A stretch of 64,000 nt of DNA from Macrothele yani (lineage: Eukaryota > Arthropoda > Arachnida > Araneae > Macrothelidae), in contig CM077006.1 of assembly GCA_039090855.1 (NCBI GenBank), positions 51,531,336 through 51,595,335 of the forward strand. The letters are read 5' to 3'. Shown here piece by piece: positions 1-12,100 of this stretch. The stretch's first letter is position 1. Each line of letters opens with the position of its first letter. The position numbers and the translations under genes were made by a program. The notes under the pieces are model-generated. The model did no database searches. It saw only the letters and a program-made list of their open reading frames with translations, and had not been told where the DNA came from.

Positions 1-234
1 GGCGACTGGCTAGTAATTCATTTAGAAAGCAAAATTTCACAAGAATGTAATAGATAAAAAAACAATACTTGATTATTTTGCTTCTTAGGTTTTGATGGAT
101 ATATTTTAATAAAGGTTAAGTCTGCTCTATGTATTGAATTTACATACTTATATTTACTTATCTTTTAAACTGCTTTCACTTTATAAACATAGCATGCTGT
201 CATAAAGAATGATTTTCCCAATAGCAGGCACTTC

Positions 235-291
235 TAAATAACGGACAGTTTTTCTTTCCCCTTCGATGTCCGCTACTTGGAAGTTTTACTG
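235..291. repeat. solo end of a pogo/Tigger-like element
   Basis: Read from 291 leftward on the minus strand, the segment begins TA CAGTAAAACTTCC, and inward lies a GCGGACATCGAAGG block. The CAGT-AAA-CYTC start after TA resembles pogo/Tigger-type termini. The same kind of terminus recurs at 6405, 9129 and 59406. No matching second end is seen. Confidence 0.35.
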
Positions 292-544
292 TATTAGTTA
301 ACTTTTTAATATTTTACAAAATTCATGGTATTTTTAAAGCATTGATAATTTGAATGGTTTAATTATTAAACTAATTACAAATTCAAACTTTCAATGTTGA
401 CTAATTAATTTTTGAAGTACAGTGAAACTAAAATTTCGTTAAAACATAAATTTTGCAAATCAAAATTATTTCTGGAAGCAATACAAAGAGGACAGTAACT
501 TGACCTATCACTCATTTCTTACAAATAGCAAAAAAATGTCTGTT

Positions 545-690
545 CGTCAGATACCACCACCAGATGAATTGGCATTGGACCTGTTGTACCACTGGACAAA
601 TCGGCATTGGACCAGCCACATCACCAGACCAATTGTCCCGTCTGGATGAATTGCGATTGGACTAATTAGCATTGGATGAATAGTTGGGGA
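545..690 (+). repeat. decayed GCATTGGAC minisatellite
   Basis: Four variants of the core GCATTGGAC or GATTGGAC recur, mostly preceded by ATGAATTG or an AAAT variant. The unit length is irregular. It looks like a short, old minisatellite and encodes nothing recognisable. Confidence 0.35.
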
Positions 691-2686
691 CTGCCTCTCA
701 GCACACTGCTGGAATTTGATAAATGATACAATCTTTTAAGTTTATAAGAGTTCTTCCACCAATTTCTTAATTAAACAAGACAATAAACTACATATACGAC
801 ACTAAACAAAATTAGAACTGACAAAACAGATGGTAAGAAAGGTCACTGAAAAATAAAAAGTCATGGCCTATGATGCATGGCAGTTCCTAATTAAGCTACA
901 TGACCAAATTAAACTATCATTTTTGCTTTGAAATCTTAAGAGAAACTACATGCTAAGTTTTAAAAACACCTTTTGCTTGAAACAGAGTTAATGAACAACA
1001 ACACGAAATTTTTAAATGGCTGCATATCCACAACAGGTGACCCATATGACTGAAACAAATACCTTGAACAGTCTTCTGGAAACCATATTAAATTTCATGA
1101 TTCATCCAACATGAACTGCTCTGAAACACATAATTCAAAACAGTTTATTCACTAAGTTACCAGCATAACCGAAACCTTCCAGTTCCATTCCAAAATAATT
1201 TTGTTGAAATTTGGAGGATAATTCACACTGATGGGATTAAAACATGATTTGTACCATTGTAACAATTCACACTAACAGTATTCACATACAAAAAAAAAAA
1301 AAAAATGTTGCACCAATTATTATGAAATAAATTTATTTAGACTTCTGTATTTGTACAGTTCTGACAAACTGCAACTACCCATCTTCAACCCATTTTTATA
1401 CATCATTAAAAGCTGCCATTTCAAGTTGGGTATGATTTCAGGAACTTAACAGTTTTTAAATAAAAACAGACTTATAAACATAGCATATAGATAAAACTAT
1501 AAACAGAACATCCTTACAGGCAAGCATGTATATATTTATATTGACTGACTGAAGTTTTGACATGCTTTTAGTGAATGCATCAGTAAGAAAATATAAATAA
1601 AGATATGGAAATGTTTAGAATATAGGATGTTACAATGCCATAACATCAAAATGTTCTCAAAAAATAATAAGACAAAATCTTGATATAATGTATCTCTGTA
1701 GCACTTCAAATGTTTTTCCACATTATAATAACATAATCAACTCAATGCATAGACTCACAAATGCAGACATACTGTTTAAACATTGCATATATAAGATTTT
1801 ATTTGAAGTGTACATAAAGTGAAGAAAACAGACATTTCTCCAAAAATTGGGTTGCTTCAACCCATGAAGAATTTCTCTGAAAAATAGATGAATGCAGGTA
1901 GTGGAAATAAGACTGTTTATGAAAAATTTTGTGAATACATATATGCATTCTGGAAGGTTTTTTCTTTTTTAAGGTACAGACATCATCTTTAAAGGGTCCA
2001 GCACAACTTTTACATTAAGAACAAATGAGATTAAATATGACTGTGAACACATACATAATTTTATGCATTCTGAATCCTTTTTTGTTATTGTTGTTGGGAG
2101 CAGCCCCACATAGTCTTTAGAACAAGAACAAAGGGATCAAACATGACTTCAGTTTGGAATGATGTTTTTGCAGTGCATTTACAAAAATAAAAACTAACAG
2201 ATTAATCACTGATTACCAGTTTTCAGCCTGGAAATGGTTTGGAGTAAATATTTTTCACACTACAAAGATTGGTGTTAAACCAAAGAGTTAGAAAGGAATG
2301 GTTGTATGCAAAAAAAAAATAATTTTAAGTTAAAATTAGTACCATATTTTTTGAGAAAAATGCAGCAGTTCCATTTTTTTAATGAGATCAATGCACACAA
2401 AGTTTAAAGCCACAGGTAAATATACCACAAAGGAATTTTCATTTGAGAACAATTCCAAGTAGATACTTAGATATGGTCAGCTATTATTATAAAGAACTTC
2501 AGGAGACCACAATGTCCTGTTCATTGAGTTGAAATTGCAATTCCTGACAATGACAGAAGTATATGTCATATGACTCTTATGAAAGATAAATGATGCAATG
2601 GCACAAAGGAGAGGGGGTATCTAGAAAAACTATTTATTTTTAACACACTTCGACTGGACTGCGCAATACACATCAAATAACATCAG

Positions 2687-2903
2687 ATTTTTTTTTTTTA
2701 TTGGGGGGTTTAACAACTACCTTGAGTAACTCAATGAGCTATAAGCAGTTGCCTGTCCCTAATTTAGTACCACTGGTTCCAGGGAACAAAGAGAGCTAGG
2801 GCCGTAAGACAAACACAACATCCACGCCTCACTGGGATTCGAACCCGGACCCAACTCGGAGAAATGATCAGAAGCCAACGCTCTGACCACTGCACTACTT
2901 GGG
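2687..2903 (-). mobile_element. tRNA-derived SINE, copy 1
   Basis: Read on the minus strand this is a ~217-bp SINE with Pol III promoter boxes: A box TAGTGCAGTGG (2897-2887) and B box GGTTCGAATCC (2845-2835). A body with CCTGGAACCAGTGG follows, and then an A-rich tail (the T run at 2687-2699). It aligns throughout with the copy at 5757-5981. Flanking AATAACATC and AATAATATC may be a worn target duplication. Confidence 0.85.
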
Positions 2904-4133
2904 GTGGTTAATAATATCTGAAATAAAAGTGATGAAGAAGTGCAGTATGTGATACACTAAATGGAGTTGTCACCACTGTTCCCTTGCCGCACTTGTATAA
3001 CTCTTTCTCCTAATGGGTAAAAGATCTTCACACCATGTTTAAAGGAGTGGGAGGGGTGTGAAAGACTATGAGAGCTTCATAATGGGGTGTTTGCTATCAA
3101 TCGTGCTGCACTTGAGTAGGTTAATCAAGAGACAAGAGGTGAATGCCATTTTGCCTGTGGTTAACATCTATAGCATTGTTTATGTGTTTGGAAAGAGGAG
3201 ACCTCTCTAATTTCACATCTGAGGAAGTGAGCAATAGTAGAAGTGATTACAACTTTATGGTGTTTCCTGTTGCAGGCTCACTGACTGAACTACAAGCAAA
3301 GCCAAAAAAAATCCATGAGAGCAAGATGTGAACTGATTGTTGGTATCCATAATGTTACAACCATCACACAGGTGCCACGAATTTCAGAGCTGCCTGGAAG
3401 TTCTTTCCTTTTTTGAGGAGGAGAGTTTGTCACAGCAGTGAAAAAAAAAAGGGGGGGGGGACTTTTGCTATTACAAAATTAGTCACTCAATAATTATTTA
3501 TAGCTATGCTCTTAATGTTGATTTCTAAATTTTTGTAACTCAATAAGTTTACAGATGTGTCACTCCTCTCCCATCCTGACACAAACGATGAAACATTGCG
3601 ATGGAAAGTTAGCATAGCACACTTTTTGCAAAAATTTGCTTATGATAAAAATTTGACTGAATCTATTGCTTGAGTAATCAACTGTTGAAATATCTGAACA
3701 TTGATGCAATCATCAGTATATTTCCTGCATTGTGGCTTTTGTACTTCATGATGGATCACACTGGGGTCGGAGTGAGAGTACTTCAGATTTTTTATGCCAA
3801 CCTCATTAAAATTTTCTTCCAATCAATCTCAGAATAGTTTGTGTAAGTGCAAGTGGCAGGTGGATGGCCAGAGGACTGCAAAAAAAAAAAAAAAATAAAT
3901 AAATAAATATATATATATATATATCTTGAGGCATGCAGCCAATGTTCATGAATATATATAAATATAGTCACAAACAAGACAGTTGCAATGATGGGAGTAC
4001 TGACATGGATAGAGACATAGTTAAATGCAACATGACTCTGGCATGGCCACCGCCATAAGAACTGTCACTAACTTTCGACATTGAGTTCCAAACAACCTTA
4101 TAAGCTCAGTTTGCTGCCAATCTTGGTGCGGTA
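2904..4133. other. non-coding, simple repeats
   Basis: No gene is recognised. The stretch holds a homopurine/poly(G) run near 3438-3463 and A-rich/(TA)n sequence at 3880-3925. The 62-codon open frame at 3143 has no recognisable domain. Confidence 0.5.
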
Positions 4134-4403
4134 AACATATACACGATTGAGCAGAAAGTGTCCTTGATCAAATCATTTTGGATACGGGTTCATTCATAAT
4201 TACAAGCTCAAATTTCAGAAAATAGTTTAATGTTGCAGGGTCATCAAAAAGTGCAATAGACGATAGTGAAAAAACTGGAGACAACAGGCACATTGGTGAA
4301 TGTTCATGGGTGTGGTTATCATGCAATAACCAAAGAAACAATGCAGAACGTGCATAACAGGTTGCTTAACTCACCAAGCAAGTTCTTATGGTGACTGTCT
4401 AAA

Positions 4404-5337
4404 AAATTGGCTTGTTACCTTCAACAGGCAGCAAAAAAAACAACCAAAAAACAATTGGCTTGTCACCTTCAACAGGCAGCAAAAAAAAACAACAATTGGC
4501 TTGTCACCTTCATCAGGCTGCAAAAAAACAAAAACAATTGGCTTGTCACCTTCAACAGGCAGCAAAAAAAAACAAAAAAAAACCAATTGGCTTGTCACCT
4601 TCAACAGGCAGCAAAAAAACAACAATTGGCTTGTCACCTTCATCAGGCTGCAAAAAAACAAAAACAATTGGCTTGTCACCTTCAACAGGCAGCAAAAAAA
4701 CAAAAAAAAAAACAATTGGCTTGTCACCTTCAACAGGCAGCAAAAAAAACAAAACAATTGGCTTGTCACCTTCAACAGGCAGCAAAAAAAAACAATTGGC
4801 TTGTCACCTTCAACAGGCAGCAACAAAAAACAATTGGCTTGTCACCTTCAACAGGCAGCAAAAAAAAAAAAACAAAAAACAATTGGCTTGTCACCTTCAA
4901 CAGGCAGCAAAAAAACAATTGGCTTGTCACCTTCAACAGGCAGCAAAAAAACACAATTGGCTTGTCACCTTCAACAGGCAGCAAAAAAACAACAACAAAA
5001 AAGAACAACAATTGGCTTGTCACCTTCATCAGGCTGCAAAAAAACAAAAACAATTGGCTTGTCACCTTCAACAGGCAGCAAAAAAACAATTGGCTTGTCA
5101 CCTTCAACAGGCAGCAACAAAAAACAATTGGCTTGTCACCTTCAACAGGCAGCAAAAAAAAACAAAAAACAATTGGCTTGTCACCTTCAACAGGCAGCAA
5201 AAAAAACAATTGGCTTGTCACCTTCAACAGGCAGCAAAAAAAACAAAAAACAATTGGCTTGTCACCTTCAACAGGCAGCAAAAAAAAACACAATTGGCTT
5301 GTCACCTTCAACAGGCAGCAAAAAAAAAAAAAAAAAA
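4404..5337 (+). repeat. 22-copy minisatellite derived from transposase codons
   Basis: About 22 head-to-tail copies of a 28-bp core (AATTGGCTTGTCACC, then TTCAACAGGCAGC) are separated by A-rich spacers of variable length with scattered C. Three copies (near 4494, 4624 and 5010) share the variant CATCAGGCTGC. The first unit is in frame with the surrounding transposase pseudogene and reads KLACYLQQAAK. No unit contains a stop in any plus-strand frame, so three long overlapping open frames (about 310-370 codons) appear by construction; they are not genes. Shared variants in distant units suggest block duplications. Confidence 0.95.
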
Positions 5338-5756
5338 GGAGCGTTCGCCTGTATTGTTTGTAGTGCAGGAACTGCAGGGGCCCAATTTCACAAAAAGGGT
5401 GTCACACTGCAATTGGTTTCATATCATCATGGCTGAAAATGATGGCATCCTGAACATAGCATTTTTCTCACATGAAGTGTGGTTCCACTTGCCTGGGTAT
5501 GTCGATTCGCAGAATATGAGCTTGTGAGTCAATGCGAATCTACTTATGATTCATGAACATCGTCTGCATGCCTCAAGATAAGAGTGTGGTGAGCCACGTT
5601 GTGCACATGCGTCATAGGGCCCATATTCTTTGAAATAACAGTGAACACACAGATGTGTATTGTGAAATTATTGACACATTTGTTAATCAGTTTGATGACA
5701 AAGTTACAACATGGCTACTTTCAGCAAAATGGGGTGACCTGTCACACATCCAAAAG

Positions 5757-5981
5757 GTCTTTTTTTTTTTTTTGATTGGAGATTTAACGACCAGTGTGAG
5801 CAACTCAATGGGCTATAAGCAATCGCCCGTCCCTCATTTAGGGCCACTGGTTCCAGGGAAGGGAGAGAGCCAGGGCTGTAAGACAAACACAACATCCACG
5901 CCTCATCGGGATTTGAACTTGGACCCAACTCCGACAAATGATCAGATGACAGCGCTTAGACCACTGCGCCACTGGGGCAGC
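5757..5981 (-). mobile_element. tRNA-derived SINE, copy 2
   Basis: Minus-strand copy of the same SINE as 2687-2903. The A box is TGGCGCAGTGG (5971-5961), the B box is degenerate (AGTTCAAATCC), and the tail is the T run at 5759-5773. It is flanked by a 7-bp target duplication CCAAAAG (5750-5756 and 5982-5988) and interrupts the mariner-like pseudogene, so it is younger than that element. Confidence 0.9.
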
Positions 5982-6404
5982 CCAAAAGATATCTCTATGT
6001 CAGTTATAACCAACTTCTTTGAAGATTGCATAATCCCTAAAGTAATATGGCCACCAAGGTTTCCAGATCTCAGTGCCCCAGATTTCTTCTTGTGTGACGT
6101 GTTGAAGGGAAAGGTCTATGCCAATAAACCATGCACAGTTGCACACTCCAGCAACTGAAAGCGAACACCACCTCTACAATTGAGGACATCAGCCGTGCTC
6201 AACTAATTGAGACATTTACAAACATAGAGCGCCGGGATGCCAGGTGCCTGTAAGGAAGGAGGTGGCCACTTGTAGCATTTGTTGTGATGCAATATGTTGG
6301 GTATCTCGCAAAGTATGTACTACCACAACTACATTTGCCTGCCTTGTGTATTATGTCTGTAATAAATGAAAACTCAGGGCCTCCTACAAGTGAAACACCC
6401 TATA

Positions 6405-6475
6405 TACACAGTGAAACCTCGGTTATAAATTTTTCTAGGAGATAGCCTTTAAAAAATTAATAAGTGTAAAAAAAC
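6405..6475 (+). repeat. pogo-like terminus
   Basis: After a TA the sequence reads CACAGTGAAACCTCGGTTAT, the form of a pogo/Tigger-like terminal repeat. It abuts the right end of the mariner-like relic. No partner end is found. Confidence 0.35.
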
Positions 6476-6537
6476 TTTTAAACGAAACTTTAAAATGCTA
6501 AATACTATTGTAAAATTAATGCTTTAAGGTGGACGTC

Positions 6538-6963
6538 AAGTAATTTTGCTTCCTATACTTCCAATGGAAAAACTTCTGTACAGATTTTTTCACAATTAAT
6601 GCGTTCCCAATAATGAAAATTTGAACATCGATTAAAATAACTTCATTTTATAACTTGGAATACTTAATATTTTCTAAAACATAACCATAATTATGCAATC
6701 CAACATTTGTTTGTCTACTGACGTCATCAAAATACAGGTCGTGCCATTTTTTTCTGGTTTCAACACCACCAAAAGAAAAGTTATTGATTTTTAATAAAAT
6801 AATAGTTATGTTTCAGAAAATATTAAGTATTCCAAGTTATAATATGAAGTTATTTTAATCGATGTTCAAATTTTCATCCTTAGGAACACACTAATTGTGA
6901 AGGAAATGTGCACAAAAGTTTTTCCATTGGAAGTATAGGAAGCAAAATTACTTGACGTCCACC
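6538..6963. mobile_element. MITE with long inverted repeats, TTAA-flanked (copy 1)
   Basis: A 426-bp element made almost entirely of two ~190-bp inverted arms that begin GGTGGACGTCAAGTAATTTT and end in the complement. TTAA lies on both sides (6534-6537, 6964-6967). There is no coding capacity. A TTAA target suggests mobilisation by a piggyBac-type transposase, but the termini do not start with the usual CCC, so the superfamily is uncertain. A second, internally expanded copy is at 26711-27812. Confidence 0.85.
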
Positions 6964-6967
6964 TTAA

Positions 6968-8034
6968 TGGAATGTAAGATAAATCAATGATGATTATTTA
7001 AAGTCAAATTGGCAGTGAAAGAAAAAAAAAGTATTACAAATTATAATATATTTTATCACATTGCAAAATTCCTATATCATATTACCCACACAACCATTTG
7101 AAGAAAAGCTTAGAATTCCTATTCCAGTAAATTATTCAGTGTATGCCCGAAGATGAAGTGCAAGGCGCTTTGAAAGATCTTGCAAATATGTCTATTATCC
7201 AGCGTTTGTGAATAACAAAAGTCGTTTTGAACCGCATAATTTTAGATGACTAATAATATTAATCGCGTTAAGATGGCAATGAAGACAAAAAAAAAAAAAG
7301 CTCTAAGTATAAAATTCCCACACTCAATGAAAATCAAACTTCTCTTTTAGCGACTCTATCCATAAAATTCCCAATTCTAGATAAGTGAAATCCTCAAAGC
7401 TAAAAATCCAAGACCATTGTTTCAGTGAGGAACTCATGAATTAACAGCTTCTTTTCTCTGTGGATCCTAAGTGCATCCATTTTGAAACCTGAATGTTGAT
7501 GATATGTCTAGGACTCTATTAGGCCATGAAATGATGGAGCTACAAAGTTATGTCCCAGATATTTAACAATTTTTAAATGGCGTATGTGTGTATGAATAAT
7601 GAAAAACAAAATCAATTTTTCATCCCACCTGAAAGTAAACATTATATTCTTCTCTGATGGGATCAAGGTTCAATTTTGACTGCACCAAGAAGCAACACAA
7701 CAAAACAATCTCAATTCTCTAAAAGTTGTAACAAACTAGGTTACATAAAAAAGAATAAAAGAACCTTGTATTTTGATAATCTGAAATTAAAATTTTAATG
7801 TACAATCAGAAAAAAACATATAAATGAATTATGTATAATTAAATTAAAAATAGAAACTACAGTTAAATGTCTGGACTAATGCAGAATTATGTATAAAAGT
7901 GAAAAATTAATAACTGTGTGTGGGTGTGTGATACATAAGAAAGCTACTGTATCCTAGAATCTTGGAGAAAAACGATTCAGTATTTTACCAGTTCTCTGAA
8001 TTTGGAGAAAACTGACAGCGCCATGAGTGGACAT
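6968..8034. other. non-coding, nothing recognised
   Basis: AT-rich sequence without a recognisable gene or repeat end. It contains a short A run at 7288-7300. Confidence 0.4.
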
Positions 8035-8345
8035 CTGATGACTCCTTCAGCAAGACAATACTCTGCACCACAAGGCCAATGTTCTAAAGGAATGGTTTAA
8101 AGATCTTGTCCAAGCACTTTGTGAGATCTACTGACTACTAAATTCTCCAAATTTTAATACCACTGAACTGTGAGAAGTGGTGGAATGCTAGTGCCTTACT
8201 CTACAGCAAACTCTGGGATGTCATTCCATCCAGTAGGTACAGAAAACTTGGGAACACCTTTTGTGGCATAATAGTAGAGTCAATACCATACCAAGTGCAT
8301 GTATGGCAAATGGTGGCTGCTCAGTACATGCTATCGGGTACATGA
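8035..8345 (+). pseudogene. Tc1 transposase C-terminal relic
   Basis: With frameshifts, the translation resembles the end of a Tc1 transposase: a FQQDN-like block (SKTILCTT in the shifted frame), HKANVLKEWF, a degenerate LNSPNFNTTEL where SPDLNPIE is expected, and a C-terminal block near IPS-RY. No inverted terminal repeats are preserved. It lies just downstream of FOXRED1, possibly within its 3' UTR. Confidence 0.5.
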
Positions 8346-8361
8346 GTACATACCACTAAAT

Positions 8362-8367
8362 TTTATT
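8362..8367 (-). promoter_or_regulatory. candidate FOXRED1 poly(A) signal
   Basis: The plus strand reads TTTATT here, so the FOXRED1 strand reads AATAAA about 490 nt after the stop codon. It is the first canonical hexamer I see downstream of the stop. Its use is an inference; a variant hexamer nearer the stop could serve instead. Confidence 0.3.
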
Positions 8368-8855
8368 TTCAAGGCGAAAGCTTTTTCTCTTTCTGTTAAG
8401 TGATATTACAGCCAACACCAAATCATTTAAAACTGAGCTACTTCAGCATGAAGTTGGAAATTATATGGTATCCAAGCTGAATAAATGTACTGGTGGCTGC
8501 TATATTTAAAATCATAGAGAAACAATGCTCTCACTGATTCAGAAGCATGAAACCAAATTGACAGAACAAATATGCTTCATTGCAAAGAACATGATTTACA
8601 GATATTAAAATGAGACTATGCTAATGCAAAAACTGCATATTTGAAATCGTGCAAATTGCTAGGTTTGAGTATAGAAATCTATTTTATAATGCTCTGCTTG
8701 TAAATAAAATTACAAATAAAAGCACTGAAGACTAATGATCATAGAATCATAGTTATGTACATGGATCTTCACACAGTCTAAAATCATTGTTTTTGTACCT
8801 CATGTTTTGTTCACAAAAATAAGTAAATACAATGTACAAACCTAAAAAAATTACA

Positions 8856-9110
8856 TTACACAATGTTCTCTTCAAATACAGGTTCGTCTGCTATAACACG
8901 ATCAAGACCAAATCGGGACATATCTATTGATGTATATTTTCCATCTAACAACAGTTCCATCATAGCTCTGCCCACTCCTGGAGCCATTTGGATACCATGT
9001 CCACTAAATCCTGTAGCAAAGAATACATTTGAAAAATAAGGATGGCATCCAATAAGGGCATTTTGGTCCATTGTATTATAATCGTAATAGCCAGCCCATG
9101 CACTTGAAAC
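8856..9110 (-). CDS. FOXRED1: FOXRED1 last coding exon
   Basis: The acceptor is CTTTTTCAG. The exon encodes 84 residues and a TAA stop at 8858-8856. It contains [19 protein letters not shown] and the FAD-contacting segment [19 protein letters not shown], followed by a short C-terminal tail ending EENIV. These are the most conserved residues of the family's C terminus. Confidence 0.95.
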   Translation of the reverse strand, partial: VSSAWAGYYDYNTMDQNALIGCHPYFSNVFFATGFSGHGIQMAPGVGRAMMELLLDGKYTSIDMSRFGLDRVIADEPVFEENIV

Positions 9111-12100
9111 CTGAAAAAGAAAAAAGTATACAGTCAGATCTCCATATATCGAAGTTGATGGTTCCATTACAAAAATTCGATATATAGAAACTTCAATATA
9201 TAGAAACAATCTTTTTTATACATACAAGTATGTATTGTGTAGCAAGACATATTGTGATCATGTGAGGAACAAAGATGTGTTGCAGATATCAGGGGTTGTC
9301 CAAAATAATGGGAACGCCTCGCTGAAAACAGTGACTTTGGTATGTGCTGCTTTTTGAGTAAAATGAACATGTAGATACAATTTTTTTTTTATAAAAAAGT
9401 GTTGCTTATAGTCTCAAAGGTCTGTGTGATTGCATAATTTCGTTCCAAGTGAAGGCACAATGAGTGACCTGTCGAAGTTCCAAAGACGGCAGATTGTAGG
9501 AGCCCGTCTGGTTGGTGCGTCAGTAACCACAGTGGACAGGTATTGGGGGTATCAAGAGGTACCGTGTCAAAAGCCATGACAGCATACAATGTTCATGCCA
9601 CAACATCATCTGTGAGACACAACTGTGGAAGAAAAACCAAACTCACTGCAAGAGACAGGAGGACATTAAAGAGGATTGTGACTGCAAGGGGAAAGACTAA
9701 GGCGATGAAAGTGACTGTTGAGCCTTAATGCACATCTCCAAAACCCAGTGTCGACCCATACCGTGCGAAGGGAATTGCATAAGCACAATATTTACGGCAG
9801 AACTGCGATTGCAAAACCCCTGGTGTCACAGGTGAATATGAATCGAGACTACAGTGGTACCAGGAACATAAAACGTGGACTGCGGATCAATGGAAACAGG
9901 ACTTGTTTTCTGATGAATCAAGTTCCTCACTATTCCCCACCACTGGGCGGGTTTATGTGTGGAGAACCCCTGCAGAAGCCTACAACCCAGACTGTCTCCT
10001 TCCTACAGTGAAGCATAGGGACAGTTCTGTAATGGTTTGGTCCATGATCTAGTGGTTTGCAGCAGGTCCTATTATCACCTTACATGGACAGATCACTAGT
10101 GGAGACTATGTAATTCTTTTGGCTGATCATGACCATTCAATGGCACAGACATTGTTTCCGTCAGGGGATTGCACCTTTCAAGATGATAATGCCCCAATTC
10201 ACAGAAGTCGAACTGTTCAATCATGGTTTGAGGCACATGAGGATGAAGTTGCACACCTTCCCTGGCCTGCACAATCACCGGACTTAAACATCATTGAGCC
10301 CCTGTGGTCTGTGTTGAAAAACAGAGTGTGATCCCGTTGTCCTCCTCCGGAGTCTCTCAAGGAATTGGAGCAGTTTTCTGCAGGAAGAATGGTACAACAT
10401 ACCACTTACCACCATCCAGGACTTGTATGTGTCCATTCCAAGGAGGATTCAAGCAGTTTTAAATGCAAAGGGTGCTTCCACACCATATTAGTTGCATAAC
10501 ACCTAATATGGAGTCTTGTACCATTGCTCTGTCAATTCCATTCTCCATGTTAACTCAATGAAGTTAGGTTTACAAAAAAGTACTGCAGAAAAATAAAATA
10601 ACTGAGCCCCATGCCCACTGAAAACTTATTTATTTATTCACTTCCAGATGGATTATTTCCACAATTTGGCTCTGTTTTTCTTGAAAAATTCTTTAGCTAG
10701 TAGAACCTTAAAATTGCTTTCTATAGCTTTCGCAGAAAGAAAGATGAAGAAAATATCATACAATGCGAAGTAGAATATGATAATTAAGAAATACAAATTT
10801 CCTCGTGCTTCATGAAAACTATTTCATTGTAGCTTTTGTTCACTTGCAAAACTTGGTTAGAATGAATTGTCTAAAGATACACATCAAAGTTCACCGGAAT
10901 TTATCTTTTAAAAATACAGAAAGGGAAGCAACATTATTGCCAGAAATCATTCTGCAGCACAGAAATCAGCATTTCTCCTAAGCAACTGTTACCAACAGGC
11001 TATCAATAGCACTATTAATAATTATCTAGTGGCAGAATTGTGAACCACAAACCTCCTCAAACACAAACCTAAAGTGTTCCATAAGGTAAATGGTATCTGG
11101 TGTTAAAAGAATTTTTTAAATCACACATTTAGAAGTACAGATATTAAGAAAAATAGATTAAATATTTGCACCCCCTAGCAGAAAAATTGTGCATTACTTT
11201 ATGAAGAAAATACAAATAAGGAGTTTTCATAGTTAGGTATCGGATCGAAAAAGAATATTTTTCAGTCGGGTTTTTAGTCTGCAGATATTGTTATAAACGG
11301 AAAATGTGAGCTTACGCTCTCTAATGGCACACTTGTGTGTTAAGAAATATTTGAAATTTTATGAGAAACATTTCGCACTGAAAATGTTCTCCAACAAAGA
11401 AAGAATTTTTCAAATCGGACTCCTAGAAACAGAGATGTGGACAAAAATAAGATATAGGTGTACGCCCCTGGGGGAAAAATTGTGCACTATTTTAAGCAGG
11501 AAGTATTCTCAAAAAGCTTTTCGAGATGAGCAGTATCGGTTCACATAATAATTTTTTCAATCGAGTTTCCAGCTCAGATTTTGTTGCAAATACATCAGAA
11601 GCCAAAATAAACATTTATGCCCCTTGATGGCCAAACCATTCTTTACCAAAAATGAGAATTTGTATGCAAAACATTTCAACTTCAAGAGCTGTATCCGACT
11701 CAGGAAGAATTTTTCAAATCGGACTTTTAGAAGCGGAGATATTGTGAAAATCGTGATTTACCTGTATGCCCCCTAGTGGAAAATTTATGCGTTATTTGTA
11801 AAAGGGGTTGTAACTAAAATAGTTTTCACTATAAATGTCATTGAAAGGAAAAATAATTTTTTCAATTGGATATTTAGAAGCAAATATATGAAACAAAATG
11901 CATTTTAAATTCGATACAATCTCCATTTGCGCCCTCTAGCGGTGAAATTGTGCATCGAAAAACAAAAACAAAAAACGAACGGATCCCCATTCTCACATTT
12001 TAAGCTTCCCAATACAAAAAGAATTTTACAAATCAAACTAATAATTGTGGAGATATTGTCTCCCCGGAGTGACAGACAAAGTGACTACATAAGCATGGCA

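Larger units (their letters stand above)
1..2686. other. AT-rich region, no gene recognised
   Basis: I see no convincing coding region here. It holds poly(A) runs near 1292, a pogo-like transposon end at 235-291 and a decayed short-period repeat at 545-690. The open frames are short, lack recognisable motifs and are rich in Phe, Ile and Leu codons, as expected by chance in AT-rich DNA. Confidence 0.5.
4134..6402 (+). pseudogene. mariner-like transposase with internal minisatellite and SINE
   Basis: Decayed transposase of the arthropod mariner-like group that pairs an N-terminal helix-turn-helix (DUF4817-type) with a DDE domain. Recognisable pieces in order: IYTIEQKVSLIKSFW (start Met changed to Ile, 4134), KKLETTGTLVNVHG, KKLACYLQQAAK (4407-4436, recognition-helix region, where the minisatellite begins), VVQELQGPNFTKRV (after the array, ~5360), VWFHLPGYVDSQN, FVNQFDD, LSAKWGDLSH (where FQQDGATAH-type residues are expected, so the second catalytic Asp is altered), then after the SINE WPPRFPDLSAPDFFLCD (third catalytic region). 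The right end CACCCTATA near 6393-6402 resembles the family terminus; no left terminus is seen. Many stops and shifts make it inactive. With the array and SINE removed, about 1.1 kb remains, a normal length for the family. Confidence 0.75.

Noticed and set aside
1..2600. 3' UTR of a neighbouring gene
   Set aside because: AT-rich sequence with AATAAA hexamers on both strands, but no coding exon in the window ties it to a gene.
2835..2897. tRNA gene on the minus strand
   Set aside because: The A and B boxes are present, but no intact cloverleaf is seen and the sequence continues into a SINE body and A-rich tail repeated at 5757-5981.
4404..5337. Possible CRISPR-like array (28-bp repeats with spacers)
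   Set aside because: Spacers are low-complexity A-rich runs of varying length, several units share variants, and the host is a eukaryote.
4386..5527. Several 180-370 codon open frames on both strands with KLACHLQQAAK-like repeats
   Set aside because: They are produced by a 28-bp tandem unit without stop codons; only the first unit continues true transposase coding.
6538..6963. Firm assignment of the MITE to piggyBac
   Set aside because: TTAA flanks fit, but the termini begin GGTGG rather than the usual piggyBac start, so I leave the superfamily open.
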